From Mesotaenium endlicherianum (Eukaryota > Streptophyta > Zygnematophyceae > Zygnematales > Mesotaeniaceae), in NCBI GenBank assembly GCA_009602735.1, contig WELA01005791.1:344559-408558 (forward strand): a DNA stretch of 64,000 bases, read 5' to 3'. The stretch's first letter is position 1; each line of letters opens with the position of its first letter. A model generated the notes under the pieces. That model saw only the letters and a list, made by a program, of their open reading frames with translations. It did not search any database and had not been told where the DNA came from. Of this stretch, positions 12,201 through 22,711 are shown piece after piece. A program made the translations under genes and the position numbers.

Positions 12201-12961
12201 AATTCCGGGGAGAACACTTCTTTGTAGTCCTCAAAGACTTCTTGTATCTCCTTGGGAACGGGGCTGCCTTCTTGACTCTCGATGTCTTTCTTGATGTCTT
12301 TTGGCGTGATCAAGGCCAAAAGAAGCTCGTGTCCCTTCCTCACAAGTCTCTTGAGTTGGAGGGCGGACAATAGTATCTCGTGTGCCGGCTTCTGGATGTC
12401 TTGGGTCTGGATATTCTGGATTGCGCGCAAAATACAGATTCTTGAAGTGATGTCATTCTTGATCTTGATAGTACCGGTCCTCCAATCAACTTGGGGGTTG
12501 TGCTTGGTCAACCAAGGCGTCCCTAGGATGACGTCGTACTTGCCCAATTGCATGGGGGAGAACACTACTCTATCCTTGAAGGACTTGATAGAGAGTGCCA
12601 AGGGGTACGTCTTCTTGGAAGGGGTAGTATAGGAGAATCCATCGGGCATCATAATCTCCTCGTCGTGGTCAAGAGTTCGCATAGTAATACCGTGCTTGGT
12701 GGCAAAATCTGCAGCAATGAAGTTGCCTTGAGCTCCGCTATCCACCAAGATGTGGACCTTCTCTCCTCCAAGGTAACCTCTCAAACTCATTGGGGCTGGA
12801 ACGTCGTCTTCAACGGGGGTCTCCACCTCACTTGGCGTGTTGCCTTCTCGTGAAGTGGGTCTTGGGGTGGTAGGCTCCTGGCCTACCGGCGCTGTCCGTT
12901 TTTTGACAACTTTTTGGGGCATGAAAGTGCACGATGGCCCTTTTCCTTGCAATAGAAGCAT
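9212..12961 (-). pseudogene. B1 pol: protease, RT, RNase H, integrase, chromodomain; two premature stops
   Basis: It is collinear with the intact B2 pol. The protease motif [11 protein letters not shown] box FIDDILIYS, RNase H TTDHEAL, the integrase zinc region and core, and a C-terminal chromodomain ([14 protein letters not shown]) are all present. Compared with B2, a Trp codon has become TGA (near 10604), splitting RT-RNase H from integrase. An Arg codon has become TGA (near 9864), ahead of the chromodomain part. One base is missing near 9340, which changes the last residues. Integrase also shows NRDPRF for DRDPRF. The product would normally be made by -1 frameshifting from gag. Confidence 0.92.
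12869..12904 (-). promoter_or_regulatory. B1 -1 ribosomal frameshift signal
   Basis: On the minus strand the heptamer A_AAA_AAC (complement of 12898-12904) is in the gag zero frame. After 10 bases comes a 7-bp perfect stem GGTAGGC/GCCTACC with a 5-base loop (12869-12887). The sequence is identical to that of B2. Confidence 0.75.
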
Positions 12962-14163
12962 AGTCCAGCCGTCATGAGAGCTTCTTTTTCAGCCGGGGAG
13001 AGTCTTGCTTTCACTCCTTGCTGGTTTCTTGCATCATAAGTGTCATTGGAGGGTCTTCCACTCTTCCGGGCAGCCGCGGGGTCCCTTTTAATAACTCCGA
13101 TTTCCATGGGTGTGGGTCCAGATTCGGATGTGGAAGGGGCTGCGTACACCCGCGTCGTCGGTACCCGTGAAGATGAAGGCACGGAGTGCTTGAAATCCAA
13201 GGTATCCACCTTTTGGGCCACTTCAATGATCTTTGAGAAGTCCGTCAAGTCGCGTAACTCCACTTCCTTTGCCACCTTGGGTTTGAGGCCAAAGATGTAA
13301 CGGTCAATCTTCTCCTCGAGAGACATGTTGGGGATCTCAAGAGTGAGGGCGTGAAATCTGGATGTATACTCTTGAACGGACGTCGTTTGCTTGAGATGGT
13401 GGAGCTTTCCTCGGGCAATCTTCTCCGCATTGATGGGCATGAATTGCTTCTTGAGGGCCTCACGAAAATCTGCCCATCTTGCATATGATGGTGGGGGCTC
13501 TTGGCCGAGCATGGGGTGCGCCATAGCTTGATATATAGCCGCTTGATAGTTACGCCACCATGATGTTGCTGCTCCTCTAAGTAAGGTAACGGCAAAGGGA
13601 ACGTAGTCCTCCTCGGGTACTTCAAGGAACGCGAGGTACGTCTCCACTTGGTAGAGCCATAAATTCAGGTTGGCACCTTTCCCGGGGTTGAAAGTGTCGG
13701 GTTTGCCGGGCTTGATGAGTTTCCTTGCTCTCGTTGGCTCTTGTGGAGGCGCTTGAGCCGGGGCTGGATTTTGAGCATTGCTCGCAATAGGGGCAACCAT
13801 GGCAGCCATAGCTTCTCTTGACGCTTGCACGGTTGCTTCATAGGTGGCCAAGCCCACTTGGTTGTGGACGGTCATTAGGAAGGCTGCCCACTCATTTGCG
13901 GGAACTCCTTGTGGTGGGGTCAACTTTGCTATAGCGGCTGCCACGGGATTTGACGGTGCTCCTCCTTGTGGTGCTTCTTGTTGTTGCAGATTTCCTTGAG
14001 TAGGCTCTCCCATCGACGCTGGAGGAGGGTGTGCTCCTCCTTGTGGTGCTTCTTGTTGTTGCAGATTTTCTTGAGTGGGCTCTCCCATCGGCGCTGGAGG
14101 AGGGTCTCTTAGAGAGGAAGGGCTTCCTTCGAAAGCTTGCTGTTGGTCTTGAGGATCGGCCAT
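12883..14163 (-). CDS. B1 Gag (capsid/nucleocapsid), 426 aa
   Basis: This is the structural protein that packages element RNA. The ATG lies 37 bases inside the 5' LTR boundary, right after the primer site. The N-terminus has a tandem duplication of about 25 residues (two copies of [17 protein letters not shown], residues ~27-70). The middle has the retrotransposon Gag fold signature ([21 protein letters not shown] ... ATSWW). A single CCHC zinc knuckle, [14 protein letters not shown], lies near the C-terminus. The stop falls inside the frameshift hairpin. Identity with B2 Gag is nearly complete. Confidence 0.92.
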   Translation of the reverse strand: MADPQDQQQAFEGSPSSLRDPPPAPMGEPTQENLQQQEAPQGGAHPPPASMGEPTQGNLQQQEAPQGGAPSNPVAAAIAKLTPPQGVPANEWAAFLMTVHNQVGLATYEATVQASREAMAAMVAPIASNAQNPAPAQAPPQEPTRARKLIKPGKPDTFNPGKGANLNLWLYQVETYLAFLEVPEEDYVPFAVTLLRGAATSWWRNYQAAIYQAMAHPMLGQEPPPSYARWADFREALKKQFMPINAEKIARGKLHHLKQTTSVQEYTSRFHALTLEIPNMSLEEKIDRYIFGLKPKVAKEVELRDLTDFSKIIEVAQKVDTLDFKHSVPSSSRVPTTRVYAAPSTSESGPTPMEIGVIKRDPAAARKSGRPSNDTYDARNQQGVKARLSPAEKEALMTAGLCFYCKEKGHRALSCPKKLSKNGQRR

Positions 14164-14187
14164 CTTCTTGTGCTACCAAAGTGCCTA

Positions 14188-14199
14188 GCTCCGATACCA
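14188..14199 (-). promoter_or_regulatory. B1 primer-binding site
   Basis: The complement reads TGGTATCGGAGC, one base from the 5' LTR end at 14201. Confidence 0.87.
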
Positions 14200-14200
14200 C

Positions 14201-14703
14201 TGTAGTGAAACAGATAGATAAAGTACTTAGTGAAATATAATACTTTATCTATTCAAGACAAGGATCTTTGAACACAAGTGGTAGCTTCTTGAAAGAGAGA
14301 TGGCTTCTTGAAAATTAATTTTTTTTTGGATTTTGGCAAGTACAAGAGTGATTCTGGACTGTCTTTCTATGTTCTAGCTCTTGTTTATATACTTGCTAAA
14401 TAAGTAATCTCTAGAAAGGTGTATGTTGATGTGTTGGCACCCAACACATCCCAAAACTTGCCACCTCTTTCTAGAATAATGTACACATGTCCTTTTGACC
14501 TAAAAATGGCACATTTGACTTTTGCCACGTAGAGTTCTTCTAGGTCTTTCCTCTAACTTCGAAAATGCCTTAGAAGGTTCAAAGGACATGAACCAAGTCA
14601 CTAGAGTACCTATTCACACTTGAATCCACACAATACAACTCCAAATATATTTGAAAACATTAAAATATATGCAAATTAATATATAATAACTCAAATCACT
14701 ACA
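14201..14703 (-). repeat. B1 5' LTR (503 bp)
   Basis: Full length compared with 55608-56110. It is flanked on the outside by GCACT. Confidence 0.92.
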
Positions 14704-14708
14704 GCACT

Positions 14709-15248
14709 GGCCATGTGGCCCGCAATGTTTGGAAAGATAAGGTGTACTTCCCGTACAAAGTGTGTACGATAACAAAGAAACGAGCAAATAGGGCCAACTT
14801 TGACTTCATACACTATGAAGTTGGATATGAACCAGTCGTTGTTGCTTCATTATGGAGTAGGCATGTGTCTTACCTATCATATGAAACAGATTTCACCTTC
14901 ATTCTGATCAACAACTTTGTGCAGGCACACTGTGAACTTAGTGGACCATATGGGGTCCAGGTATTTTTTGTACTTTTTAGTGCCTCATACAACAAAGCAT
15001 CACAGTTAATAATTCATAACTTACTTTGTACACATGCAAATAGTAATCTGTAAATTGGAGAAATAAGGTGCTACTTTACTTACAAAACGTTATTGAAATA
15101 AAAAATAATCACTGAAAATGATTATAAATAAATTATTAACTGCAAAATATTGCAGGAATCGACAGTTTTGCACACATGAAGCTGAACTGTTTATGAAGCA
15201 CAATGTCTTTCATACATGTTTTTGTTGCAGTTCCTCTGCTCTATAGTC
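14709..15248 (-). other. piggyBac 3' flank between B1 and transposase relic
   Basis: No recognisable coding motif. A 112-aa ORF on the plus strand (14715-15053) has no family signature and is probably chance. A local inverted repeat, ACTTCATA...TATGAAGT, lies near 14790-14820. Confidence 0.5.
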
Positions 15249-15755
15249 CTACTTGTTACTGCTACTCAGCCTGTAAGGGCCACTATCTACATGTGCTATG
15301 TGCCTGTTGTTATGGTACTCCTCAAAGCAAGGCGCGGGGCAAAGCGCTACCCCACACGTTGCGCACCAATAGCTAGGCCTCACCTTACTCTTCTCATGGC
15401 CTAGGTCAAACAACTTGCTCCTGCACACTACACACCCTGGTCTAGACTCTCTTGGAAGGTGCTCAGGGAAGTGTCTCTCTAGGAACCTGTCTATCCCAGC
15501 CCGCCCCGCACTCCAACGAAAGCGCCTCCCCTCATGTGGATCATGGAAGTCTATCATCTCCGCCACAATATCTAACATGAAGGGATATCTGTCACTCTCA
15601 GGATGGGCGAGGTTGTAGAGGATGTAGGCACTGGCCAGGGCAGCATCAAACAGACCACTATAGTTTGTGCCACCACTTCAAGCCCACAGCAGAAGTCTCA
15701 ACAGAGTAATTATCTCTCATACAGAGCTTGTAAAATAAATCAACAACGTCTTTGT
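15249..15755 (-). pseudogene. piggyBac transposase, C-terminal part, frameshifted
   Basis: Reading the minus strand from about 15752: a VDLFYKL segment (the piggyBac GVDxxDxL position), then YSVETS..GLKWWHKL (compare the family's KWWxxxFF), a TAG plus one-base shift near 15660, LFDAALASAYILYN (the family's LLDxxxxNAYILY), and finally a cysteine-rich tail. The tail is CVVC...YWCATCGVALCPAPCFEEYH, a close fit to the C-terminal cysteine-rich domain that binds piggyBac ends. The catalytic Asp domain expected upstream is missing or unrecognisable, so the copy is inactive. Superfamily assignment rests on this signature plus the TTAA duplication. Confidence 0.85.
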
Positions 15756-16617
15756 GTGTTTTGTAGTGTACCACAATGTTTGGAGCAGTTATGGTTGAGG
15801 AGCAATTATGGTTATGGAGCTATTGCCCTTCTCCTCCTCTTTATTTTCTCAATTCTAACAGTAGGAACAGTGAGCATCAGCTGCTTACCTCTTCCAGTGT
15901 TAGGCCTGTCCCTCTTCCTCATACTATCCTCCTCCTCCTCCTTCTCCTCCTCATCCTCCTTCTCCTCCTCACCATCAGAAGACTTTGGCTGTGAGTCATC
16001 ATTTGGATCTTGGAAGGACAAAATTAGACTTTGACCCTCATTCTCCCTTGGAACTTGAAAGCAGAGAGGACCCTGAGGAAACCGAGTCAAAACGAATTAC
16101 GTGCGGCTCAAAATAAAACCAGGATTCTTCAGGCACAGTAGATAGGTATTGCCTGACCTGCCATGCCTCCCATTGCTTCTCTTCCTTGTCATATGACGCT
16201 TCTATGAGCTATGATTTCTCCTTTTTAGTCCTCACAACCTCTTTTCTCACAATTCTGACTAAGAAATACTCTATGCAATACTGTTCAAATGTCTTTTTTG
16301 CCCATGCATCTCCCCAAAAGGTAGCAGGGATGAGTAATTTACCACCCATGATAAGTTCTGGCGCATTTGAAGAGGAAGCCATGGCTCTAAGAGCTTTTTA
16401 GTGACCTCAAGTATGACATACTTTTCACATAAAATTTCGTTATGAACCTGAACTTTAAACCTCACTCTTTTGACTCTAACTTTGTCGTTAATGATCAAAA
16501 GACCATTTTGCATTATTTTTTCAAAGGTCCAAGTCTGAACGGTTTGTTTGAGTCACAGATTGTACCATTTGATCAACTGTAGCACCCTGGAGGTCAACGC
16601 TGAGAAATGGAGGTTAG
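15756..16617 (-). other. piggyBac 5' region; possible acidic N-terminal transposase remnant
   Basis: A 92-aa minus-strand ORF (15812-16090) is very rich in Asp, Glu and Ser followed by a basic stretch. Many piggyBac transposases begin with an acidic low-complexity region, so this may be the old N-terminus, but there is no motif to prove it. About 400 residues of catalytic domain are absent between here and 15752. The segment also holds a (TCC)n/(CTT)n-rich tract at 15925-15975. Confidence 0.4.
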
Positions 16618-16651
16618 CTAGACCATATATGGTGCAATGGGATACCTAGTG
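16618..16651 (-). repeat. piggyBac right terminal inverted repeat
   Basis: On the minus strand it begins CACTAGGTATCCC and contains ACCATATATGGTC about 20 bases in, mirroring the left end. Confidence 0.8.
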
Positions 16652-16655
16652 TTAA

Positions 16656-16966
16656 GGGTGACACCCTGTTCACAAGTCGGTTACCTGTCCAACCGAGACC
16701 GGTCTCCGCTGTCCGGGATGGTGACCCTGAGGAATATGAGGTGGATAAGATTTTAGAAGCTCGCTCTGTCCGCTGTCCAAGATGGTGACCCTGAGGAATA
16801 TGAAGTGGATAAAATTTTAGAAGCTCGCTCTGTCCGTCGATAATCTAAATATGTCATGAAACATCTGGTCAGATGGAAGGGTTATGATACCTCTGGGGAC
16901 ACTTGGGAATTTAAGGACCATTTGACCAATGCCAAAGGGGCGTTGAAGCGTTTTTACCTTCAGTAG
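16656..16966 (+). pseudogene. A1 pol C-terminus: chromodomain, with 64-bp tandem duplication
   Basis: It continues the A1 pol directly after the TTAA copy, aligned with GDTLFT of A3. The linker before the chromodomain carries a 64-bp tandem duplication (copies starting at 16707 and 16771), which shifts the frame. The chromodomain core reads KHLVRWKGYDTSGDTWEF with lesions just upstream, and the frame ends in TAG at 16964. Confidence 0.85.
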
Positions 16967-17350
16967 GCTGTAAATTCCTAACTGTCATTTCAGTTGACAT
17001 GGGAAGGTGACGGGAGATCCTGTCTCCATTTAAGTTGGAGGGGAAATGTGCCCGAAAGTGACAATTAGTGACAAAAAGTGACAGGTGTGACAGGCAACCC
17101 ACCTTAACAATTAAGTTGGAGGGAGTGGAAGAACATCTCGAGAACCAGCCGATTGGCGTTACATATCCATTCTCCACACGCAACTGCGCTCACACTCACT
17201 TCTCTCCCAAGCACACCCACTTTCCGCTTACTCACACCAGGTATTGCATACCCTGTAAGTCTCCCTACTACGTTCTTACCTATCAAAGTACTCAATGATG
17301 GTGCATGATATCACGACTTCACTAACTCAATTGTGTTATGTGTGAGCCGG
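16967..17350 (+). other. A1 spacer between pol and ORF3
   Basis: Begins with the conserved post-pol stretch ending in a PPT-like TTTAAGTTGGAGGGG (17027-17041), then repeats a variant AAGTTGGAGGGAG near 17112. It is similar to the A2 spacer (43235-43531) but not to the A3 spacer beyond the PPT-like motif. Just before the ORF3 ATG it keeps CTAACTC (17322) and a GTG-rich tail comparable with the A3 acceptor region. Confidence 0.65.
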
Positions 17351-18219
17351 ATGGTCACCCAGAAGTCTGAACTCAAGAGGAAAAGACGAGCGGATGAAGC
17401 ACAAGCGAAGTACAAGGAATTCCACAGCGACATCGAATCGTCCTCCATCTTATCTTGGGAGTCAGAACAACTTCGACTGCAGCGTGAGGCTCAAAAGAAG
17501 AGGGATGAGGAAGAAAAAGCCAGGGAGAGGCGGAAGCAGCAAGCTGAGGAGGAGCAGAGAAGAATCAAAAGCTATTGCTACACGGTGATGAGCAAAGGCT
17601 ATGATCTTTTGGAGGAAGCCTTCAAGCATGTCCAGAGAAGCAAGATTGACTCACAAAAGGACATACTGCAGCGGGATGGGGAGACATCCCCAAACTTTGA
17701 TAAGTACATAGAGGCCAGCACTGGGCTCCTACTGTACCATGACTATGCCAGGATGGTAGGATGTACGGTTTGGCAGGTCAAGGCACTGGCCCAAGTGAAC
17801 AAATCGGAAGCTGTGCCAATACGTGAGATCTGGGGCACAGACAGGGTCATCAGGTTGATCCCCATGGATTCAGACAGCTTCAAGGACGCCACTTTCTACT
17901 ACCAATTCAAGGCCATGTATAACGAGGTGGAGAGAAGAAGCTGGGAGTTCTTCGCAAGGGAGACCAGCCAGCTGGATTTCTTGGAACACTGGTAACCATT
18001 GTACTCTAAAGAGGACAGACCCTGCTTTCTTCTTGCAGCCCACTGACTGGCGCTAGATGACCATCAACATGAGGGACCACCTAGTGACAGAGCTGAGGAG
18101 GACGACTTCTGCCAGGGCAAAATAGTGCTGCCACCTCACATTGCAGCATGGGACCCAAGACTAGATGGAGTCGAGGATTTCATGAGTCAGGAGGCCTAGG
18201 AGGATAGGACCAGGAGTCC

Positions 18220-18310
18220 CAGGGTTACGCCGTACGCCGTATTGGCCAACCTTTGTACGCTTAAATAAGCGTACTGCGTCGGTACGCTCGTACTAAGTGT
18301 ACGATTAACT
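18220..18310 (+). repeat. hAT left terminal repeat and subterminal GTACGC motifs
   Basis: The 18-bp terminal repeat is followed by several GTACGC/GCGTAC words and a small palindrome, GTACGCTTAAATAAGCGTAC. Such clusters are candidate transposase-binding sites. Confidence 0.8.
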
Positions 18311-19574
18311 TTATATTCGTGCGCGCCGCCCAGCAACGTTTTGACACCTTCACGTCCGCCACCGCACGCTCTGTTTCACTCGTGACTTTGCATACATCGT
18401 CAATCGACGGGATTCAAACTACCAAGTGCATCTTGACAGGTTTGTGGAGCAACGGCGGGAACTAAAAAAAGTCACTAGCCTTTTCACCAATATTTTGGCC
18501 ACCAGCCATTTCAATTTTCGCCTCCAACGTGCATCTGCTTGAGTTGCTGCCCATCTTACAAGCTACCTTTTGGCCAAGTTCGCGGAGCCTACTTAAGAGA
18601 CTTCTAGCGCCTTTCTTTGCATTTCGCACCTGCTATTCATCGTAAGTTTTCTTACTTCCGCATTTAGGACCTTGCTGCCTTGCATTCCTCTTTGTACATT
18701 GTAATAAGGTTTCTTCCATGAAACCTTGAATTTTGTATGATACCAGTTGCTTGCAGGAGTAGGTGGCTACATGTTATTCATTCACGTCCTCTCTCTGTTG
18801 TTGATCCCGTACGTTGTGCTTACTATGTCTCACATTGTCCCTTTGTGTGTATTCAAGGAACCTCACACGAGGCTGTGGCTGGTTGCACCTGGTATCGACG
18901 GCTATTTTTAAGGTCGACAAGTTCCCCCATATCTCTCTGTCCCTCCTTTAGAAGACCTGTTCTTCTTCAATGGCCTGCTAGGTTCGTATTTAGCAAATCC
19001 ACATTATGTAAAGATTGTGTTTGGGAACATATCTAGCACGTGTTACTGCTACTAGGCATGCCTAACGATTCTGCTGTTATTTTATTTCTTATTCCAGCAT
19101 GTTCAAGGGTTTAGAAGAAGCTCTAAGGCTACGACAGCGATTGTTCCCCCTGCCTCGCCATTGAACTTCAACATTCAGGTATGCTCGTGCAGCAACCAAG
19201 CCTGCACCCTCTTGTTATGCGGGCATGTGAAGGTAGGGGGGGGGGGGGNNNNNNNNNNNNNNNNNNNGGGGGGGGGGGGGGGGGGGGCTGGAGGGCGTAG
19301 GCATAGGCACAGCTTGTCTGCAAGCGGTAGCTGCTCCTTGCCTCCACGGGCTACATTTGCTTTTTTCACAGGTTGATTTAAGCTGCCCTTTTGTTGTCGG
19401 CTGCTCCCTCCCCTCAGGTTGTAACACATCCAGGCCAGCAGCGGACGGGTCGAAGCTGGAGTGGACGGCGTGATTCAAGCCCGTTCTGTACTACAAGGTG
19501 GCGCCGTCTTCACGCTCACGCGCCTCACCACCAACATCTCTCAGGTGCGTCCATCCCCTCTTGCCCTCTTTGCG
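18311..19574 (+). other. hAT 5' region, no recognised gene
   Basis: Possible promoter and first-exon region. A consensus-like splice donor, ATC/GTAAGT, lies at 18642 and could pair with the acceptor at 22697 just before the transposase ATG; this is inference. A G homopolymer (19235-19287) contains a 19-base N gap at 19249-19267. Confidence 0.4.
19249..19267. other. assembly gap (19 N) inside a poly-G run
   Basis: There are fourteen G before and about twenty after the N run, so the length of this homopolymer is unknown. Confidence 0.95.
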
Positions 19575-20790
19575 ACCAGCCCCTTGCTTGCTATTGTTGG
19601 GGCTGGCTGCCAGCCCCTTGCTTGCTCTTAGGGGGGCTAGCTGTCAGCCCCTTGCGTGCTTTTGTCGGGGCTGGCAACCAGCCCCTTGCTTGCTTGTGTC
19701 GGGGCTGGCAACCAGCCCCTTGTTTGCCTGTGTCGGGGCTGGCTGCCAGCCCCTTGCTTCATTGTATCGGGGCCGGCAACCAGCCCATTCATTGCTTGTA
19801 TTGGGGTTATCTACCAGCCCCTTGCTTGCTTTTGGGGGGCTAGCAACCAGCCTCTTGCTTGCTCTTAGGGGGGCTGGCAGCCAGCCCCTTGCGTGCTTTT
19901 GTTGGGGCTGGCAACCAGCCCCTTGCTTGCTTGTGTCGGGGCTGGCTGCCAGCCCCTTGTTTGCTTTTTGGGGGGCTGGCAACCAGCCCCTTGCTTTTTT
20001 GTGTTGGGGCTGGCAGCCAGCCCCTTGCTTGCCTGTGTCGGGGCTGGCTGCTAGCCCCTTGCTTCATTGTGTTGGGGCTGGCAACTAGCCCCTTCATTGC
20101 TTGTGTCGGGACTGGCTGCCAGCCCCTTGCATGCTTTTTGGGGGGCTGGCAACCAGCCCCTTGCTTCATTGTGTCGGGGCTGGCAACCAGCCCCTTCCTT
20201 GCTTTTAGGGGGGCTGGCTGCCAGCCCCTTGCGTGCTTTTGTCGAGGCTGGCAACCAGCCCCTTGCTTCCTTGTGTTGGGGCTGGCTGCCAGCCCCTTGC
20301 TTGCTTTTTGGGGGGCTGGCGACCAGCCCCTTGCTTGCTCTTAGGGGGGCTGGCTGCTAGCCCCTTGCGTGCTTTTGAGGGGGCTGGCAACCAGCCCCTT
20401 GCTTCTTTGTGTCGGGGCTGGCTGCCAGCCCCTTGCTTGCTTTTTGGGGTGCTAGCTGCCAGCCCCTTGCTTGCTTCTGTTGGGGCTGGCTGCCAGCCCC
20501 TCTTGTTGGTTTAGGGTTTTAGTCGGGGCTGGCTATTGTTGTGCCCCTTGCTTGCTTTTGTTGAGGTTGGCTGCCAGTCCCTCGCTTGCAATGTGTTTAA
20601 GTCGGGGTGGGCTGCCAGCCTCTTGCTTGTTAAGTCAGGGTTTTTATTGGGGCTGGCTGCTGTTGTGCCCCTTTGCTTGCTTCTGTCGAGGCTGGCAGCT
20701 AGCCCCTTGCTTGCTGTTTCAGGGTTTTAGTGGGGGTGGGCTGCCAACCCCTTGCTCGGTTTTCACGGGGCTGGCTGGCATCCCCTTGCT
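19575..20790 (+). repeat. minisatellite, block 1: palindromic GGGGCTGGCNNCCAGCCCC units
   Basis: About 30 tandem units of roughly 33-43 bp have the form TTGCTTGCTTTTGTC followed by GGGGCTGGC-(T/A)(G/A)-CCAGCCCC. Each unit holds a near-perfect inverted repeat (8-9 bp arms, 2-4 bp loop) and could fold as a hairpin. All frames are partly open because of the repeat and give LAASPLLA-type peptides that I regard as chance. The array lies upstream of the hAT transposase, probably in a 5' intron or leader. Confidence 0.9.
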
Positions 20791-21167
20791 TACAATTTTG
20801 AGATTTTAGTCCACATTTGCACCAGCTCTATCTGCAACCTGCTGTGCCTGTGTTGTTCATTCTTGCTTCCTTCCTTTTCTAACTCGGCTGCTGTTTTTGT
20901 GCACCCATTGCACATTTGTTGTTTTGCTGATTGTGGGCTTTCTCCCTCGTGCTTGCGTGTTTGTGTCCTGTAGATTAGGGCTAGCTGTCTGTTGCATCTT
21001 TTTACAGCTTTGTCTCCTTTTTTGTCTTTTGTGAAGCAGGGCAAGACAATAAGGAGCGAGTAGACCCCCCTTGTGCCTACCCCACGTGTGCCCATTGACG
21101 CGTGAGCGACATTGACACGTGGACAGGTGCCTTAATCCTCCTTCCTCTTTCCCGTTCTCTCTCGTGC

Positions 21168-21300
21168 CCCTTGTTTGCCGTGGTCGGGGCTGGCTGCCAG
21201 CCCCTTGCTTTCTTCTGTGGGGGTTGGCTGCCAGCCCCTTGCTTGCTTTTTTTGGGACTGGCTGCCAGCCCCTTATTTGCTGTTGGTGGGGCTGGCCGCC
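21168..21300 (+). repeat. minisatellite, short block 2
   Basis: Four further units of the same palindromic repeat (GGGGCTGGCTGCCAGCCCC and variants) are separated from block 1 by about 370 bp of non-repetitive sequence. Confidence 0.8.
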
Positions 21301-21894
21301 GCCCTGCTGTCTGGTTGCAGCAGCCGCCTTTTGCATGCTGTCTGGTGCATGCTGTCTGGCTGCTGTGGTGCTGCAGCAGCTCGCCCCTTGCTTGCTTGAT
21401 TGGGATTGCTGCTGCTGTTTTGACGACCCTATGCCCTTTTGTGTGTCTTGTATCAGTGAGGAAGACGTGAAAAAGAAGCTACCAGACTCACCCCTCATTG
21501 GTGCACACACGTCTTCCGACACGCGCATCAGGTGCCATGCCCTTCCCTATCTCCTTTCTCCCTCTTTGCCCTGTTCTTACTGGTAGTGGCGTCCGCGCGC
21601 CCCTTGCTTTTTTGAGTGGGGCTGTCTGGCATGCTGTCTGGCTGCTGCTGTGCTACAAGTGCCCCTTGCTTGTTTTGGTTGGGGCTGTCTGGCTGCAGCA
21701 CCGTGCTCTTGCTGGTGTGCTATTGTCTATCTTACATGTGTGTACATTGTCCCTTCTCTTATGTGTGAAGCAGCCCAAATTCAAAACGAGCGAGTCGGCA
21801 GGCCTTGCGCCAATCCACACGCAGCCAATCTCCAACAAGTGTTTCAGGTCCCCCCCCCTTCCCCTTGCGTCTCCTTCCCTTGCGTATTTTTCTC

Positions 21895-22620
21895 TTGCTT
21901 TGGTCGGGGCAGTCTGTCTTTTGTGCTGCAGCCGCCCCTTGCATGCTCTGGTCAGGGCGGGCTGGCTGCTGCTTTGCTGCAGCAGCCCCTTGCATGCTCT
22001 TGTCAGGGCGAGCTGCTAGCCCCTTGCTTGGTTTTGTGGGGCTGGCTGTTAGCCCCGAGCTTGCTGTTGAGTCTTGTTGGGGCTGGTTGTCAGCCCCTTG
22101 CTTGCTTTTGTCAGGGCTAGCTGCCAGTCCCTTGCCTGTTGTCTTAGGGTTACAGTCAGGGCGGGCTAATTTTCCTTTGCTTGCTGTTTCGGGTTTTAGT
22201 GGGGGCGGGCTGCCAGCGCCTTGCTTAGTTTTGTCGGGGCTGGCTGTTAGCCCCGGACTTGCTTTTGAGTTTTGTCGAGGCTGGTTGTCAGCCCCTTGCT
22301 TGCTCTCTTAGGGTTTTAGTCGGGGCGGGCTGGCTTGCCTTTGCTTGCTGTTTAGGGTATTAGTGAGGGCGGGCTGCCCAGCGCCTTGCTTAGTTTTGTC
22401 GGGGCTGGCTGTTAGCCCCGAACTTGCTTTTGAGTCTTGTCGGGGCTGGTTGTCAGCCCCTTGCTTGCTTTTGTCAGGGCTGGCTGCCAGTCCCTTGCTT
22501 GCTGTCTTAGGGTTTTAGTCGGGGCGGGCTAGCTTGCCTTTGCTTGCTATTTAGGGTTTTAGTGGAGGCGGGCTGCCAGCCCCTTGCTTGCTTTTGTTGG
22601 GGCTTCCTGCTCTCTTGCTT
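21895..22620 (+). repeat. minisatellite, block 3 with higher-order repeat
   Basis: Diverged units of the same repeat are arranged in a longer period of about 165-197 bp. Successive copies start with AGGGTTACAGTC/AGGGTTTTAGTC near 22146, 22312 and 22509. Each contains GGGCGGGCTGCC, GGGGCTGGCTGTTAGCCCC and GGCTGGTTGTCAGCCCC segments in the same order. Confidence 0.85.
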
Positions 22621-22711
22621 GCCTATTGTTGCTTTTTTGCTTGTTTGACTGGCATATTCTTTTGTCTCTTACTGGTTGCTGTTCTCCGTTATTGCAGGTT
22701 TCACGCGTATC

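Larger units (their letters stand above)
8024..14703 (-). mobile_element. Ty3/gypsy chromovirus family B, copy B1, 6680 bp
   Basis: LTRs at 8024-8495 and 14201-14703 are flanked by the exact duplication GCACT (8019-8023, 14704-14708). The element lies inside the piggyBac transposon. In minus orientation the order is LTR, primer site, gag, protease-RT-RNase H-integrase-chromodomain, purine tract, LTR. It is the same family as B2 (55608-62286), with very high identity. Gag is open, but pol has two nonsense codons and a late frameshift, so this copy is not autonomous. Confidence 0.93.
7889..16651 (-). mobile_element. piggyBac-superfamily transposon carrying a nested gypsy element
   Basis: The ends are inverted: CACTAGGT at 7889-7896 and its complement at 16644-16651. 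Each is flanked by TTAA (7885-7888 and 16652-16655), the piggyBac target duplication. Removing the segment rejoins the A1 pol frame just before the chromodomain. Near both ends lies a second shared motif, GACCAAATATGGTC (left) and GACCATATATGGT (right). A transposase relic with the piggyBac C-terminal signature lies at 15249-15755. Without the nested B1 element the transposon is about 2.1 kb. The usual piggyBac terminus starts CCC, so CACTAGG is unusual. Confidence 0.85.

Noticed and set aside
14715-15053. 112-aa plus-strand ORF within piggyBac as a second gene
   Set aside because: No family signature. It lies between the nested B1 and the minus-strand transposase relic.
19391-22311. Long ORFs on both strands with LAASPLLAF or GWLPAPC repeat peptides
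   Set aside because: They follow the minisatellite in several frames and on both strands at once. The periodic DNA, not protein selection, keeps the frames open.
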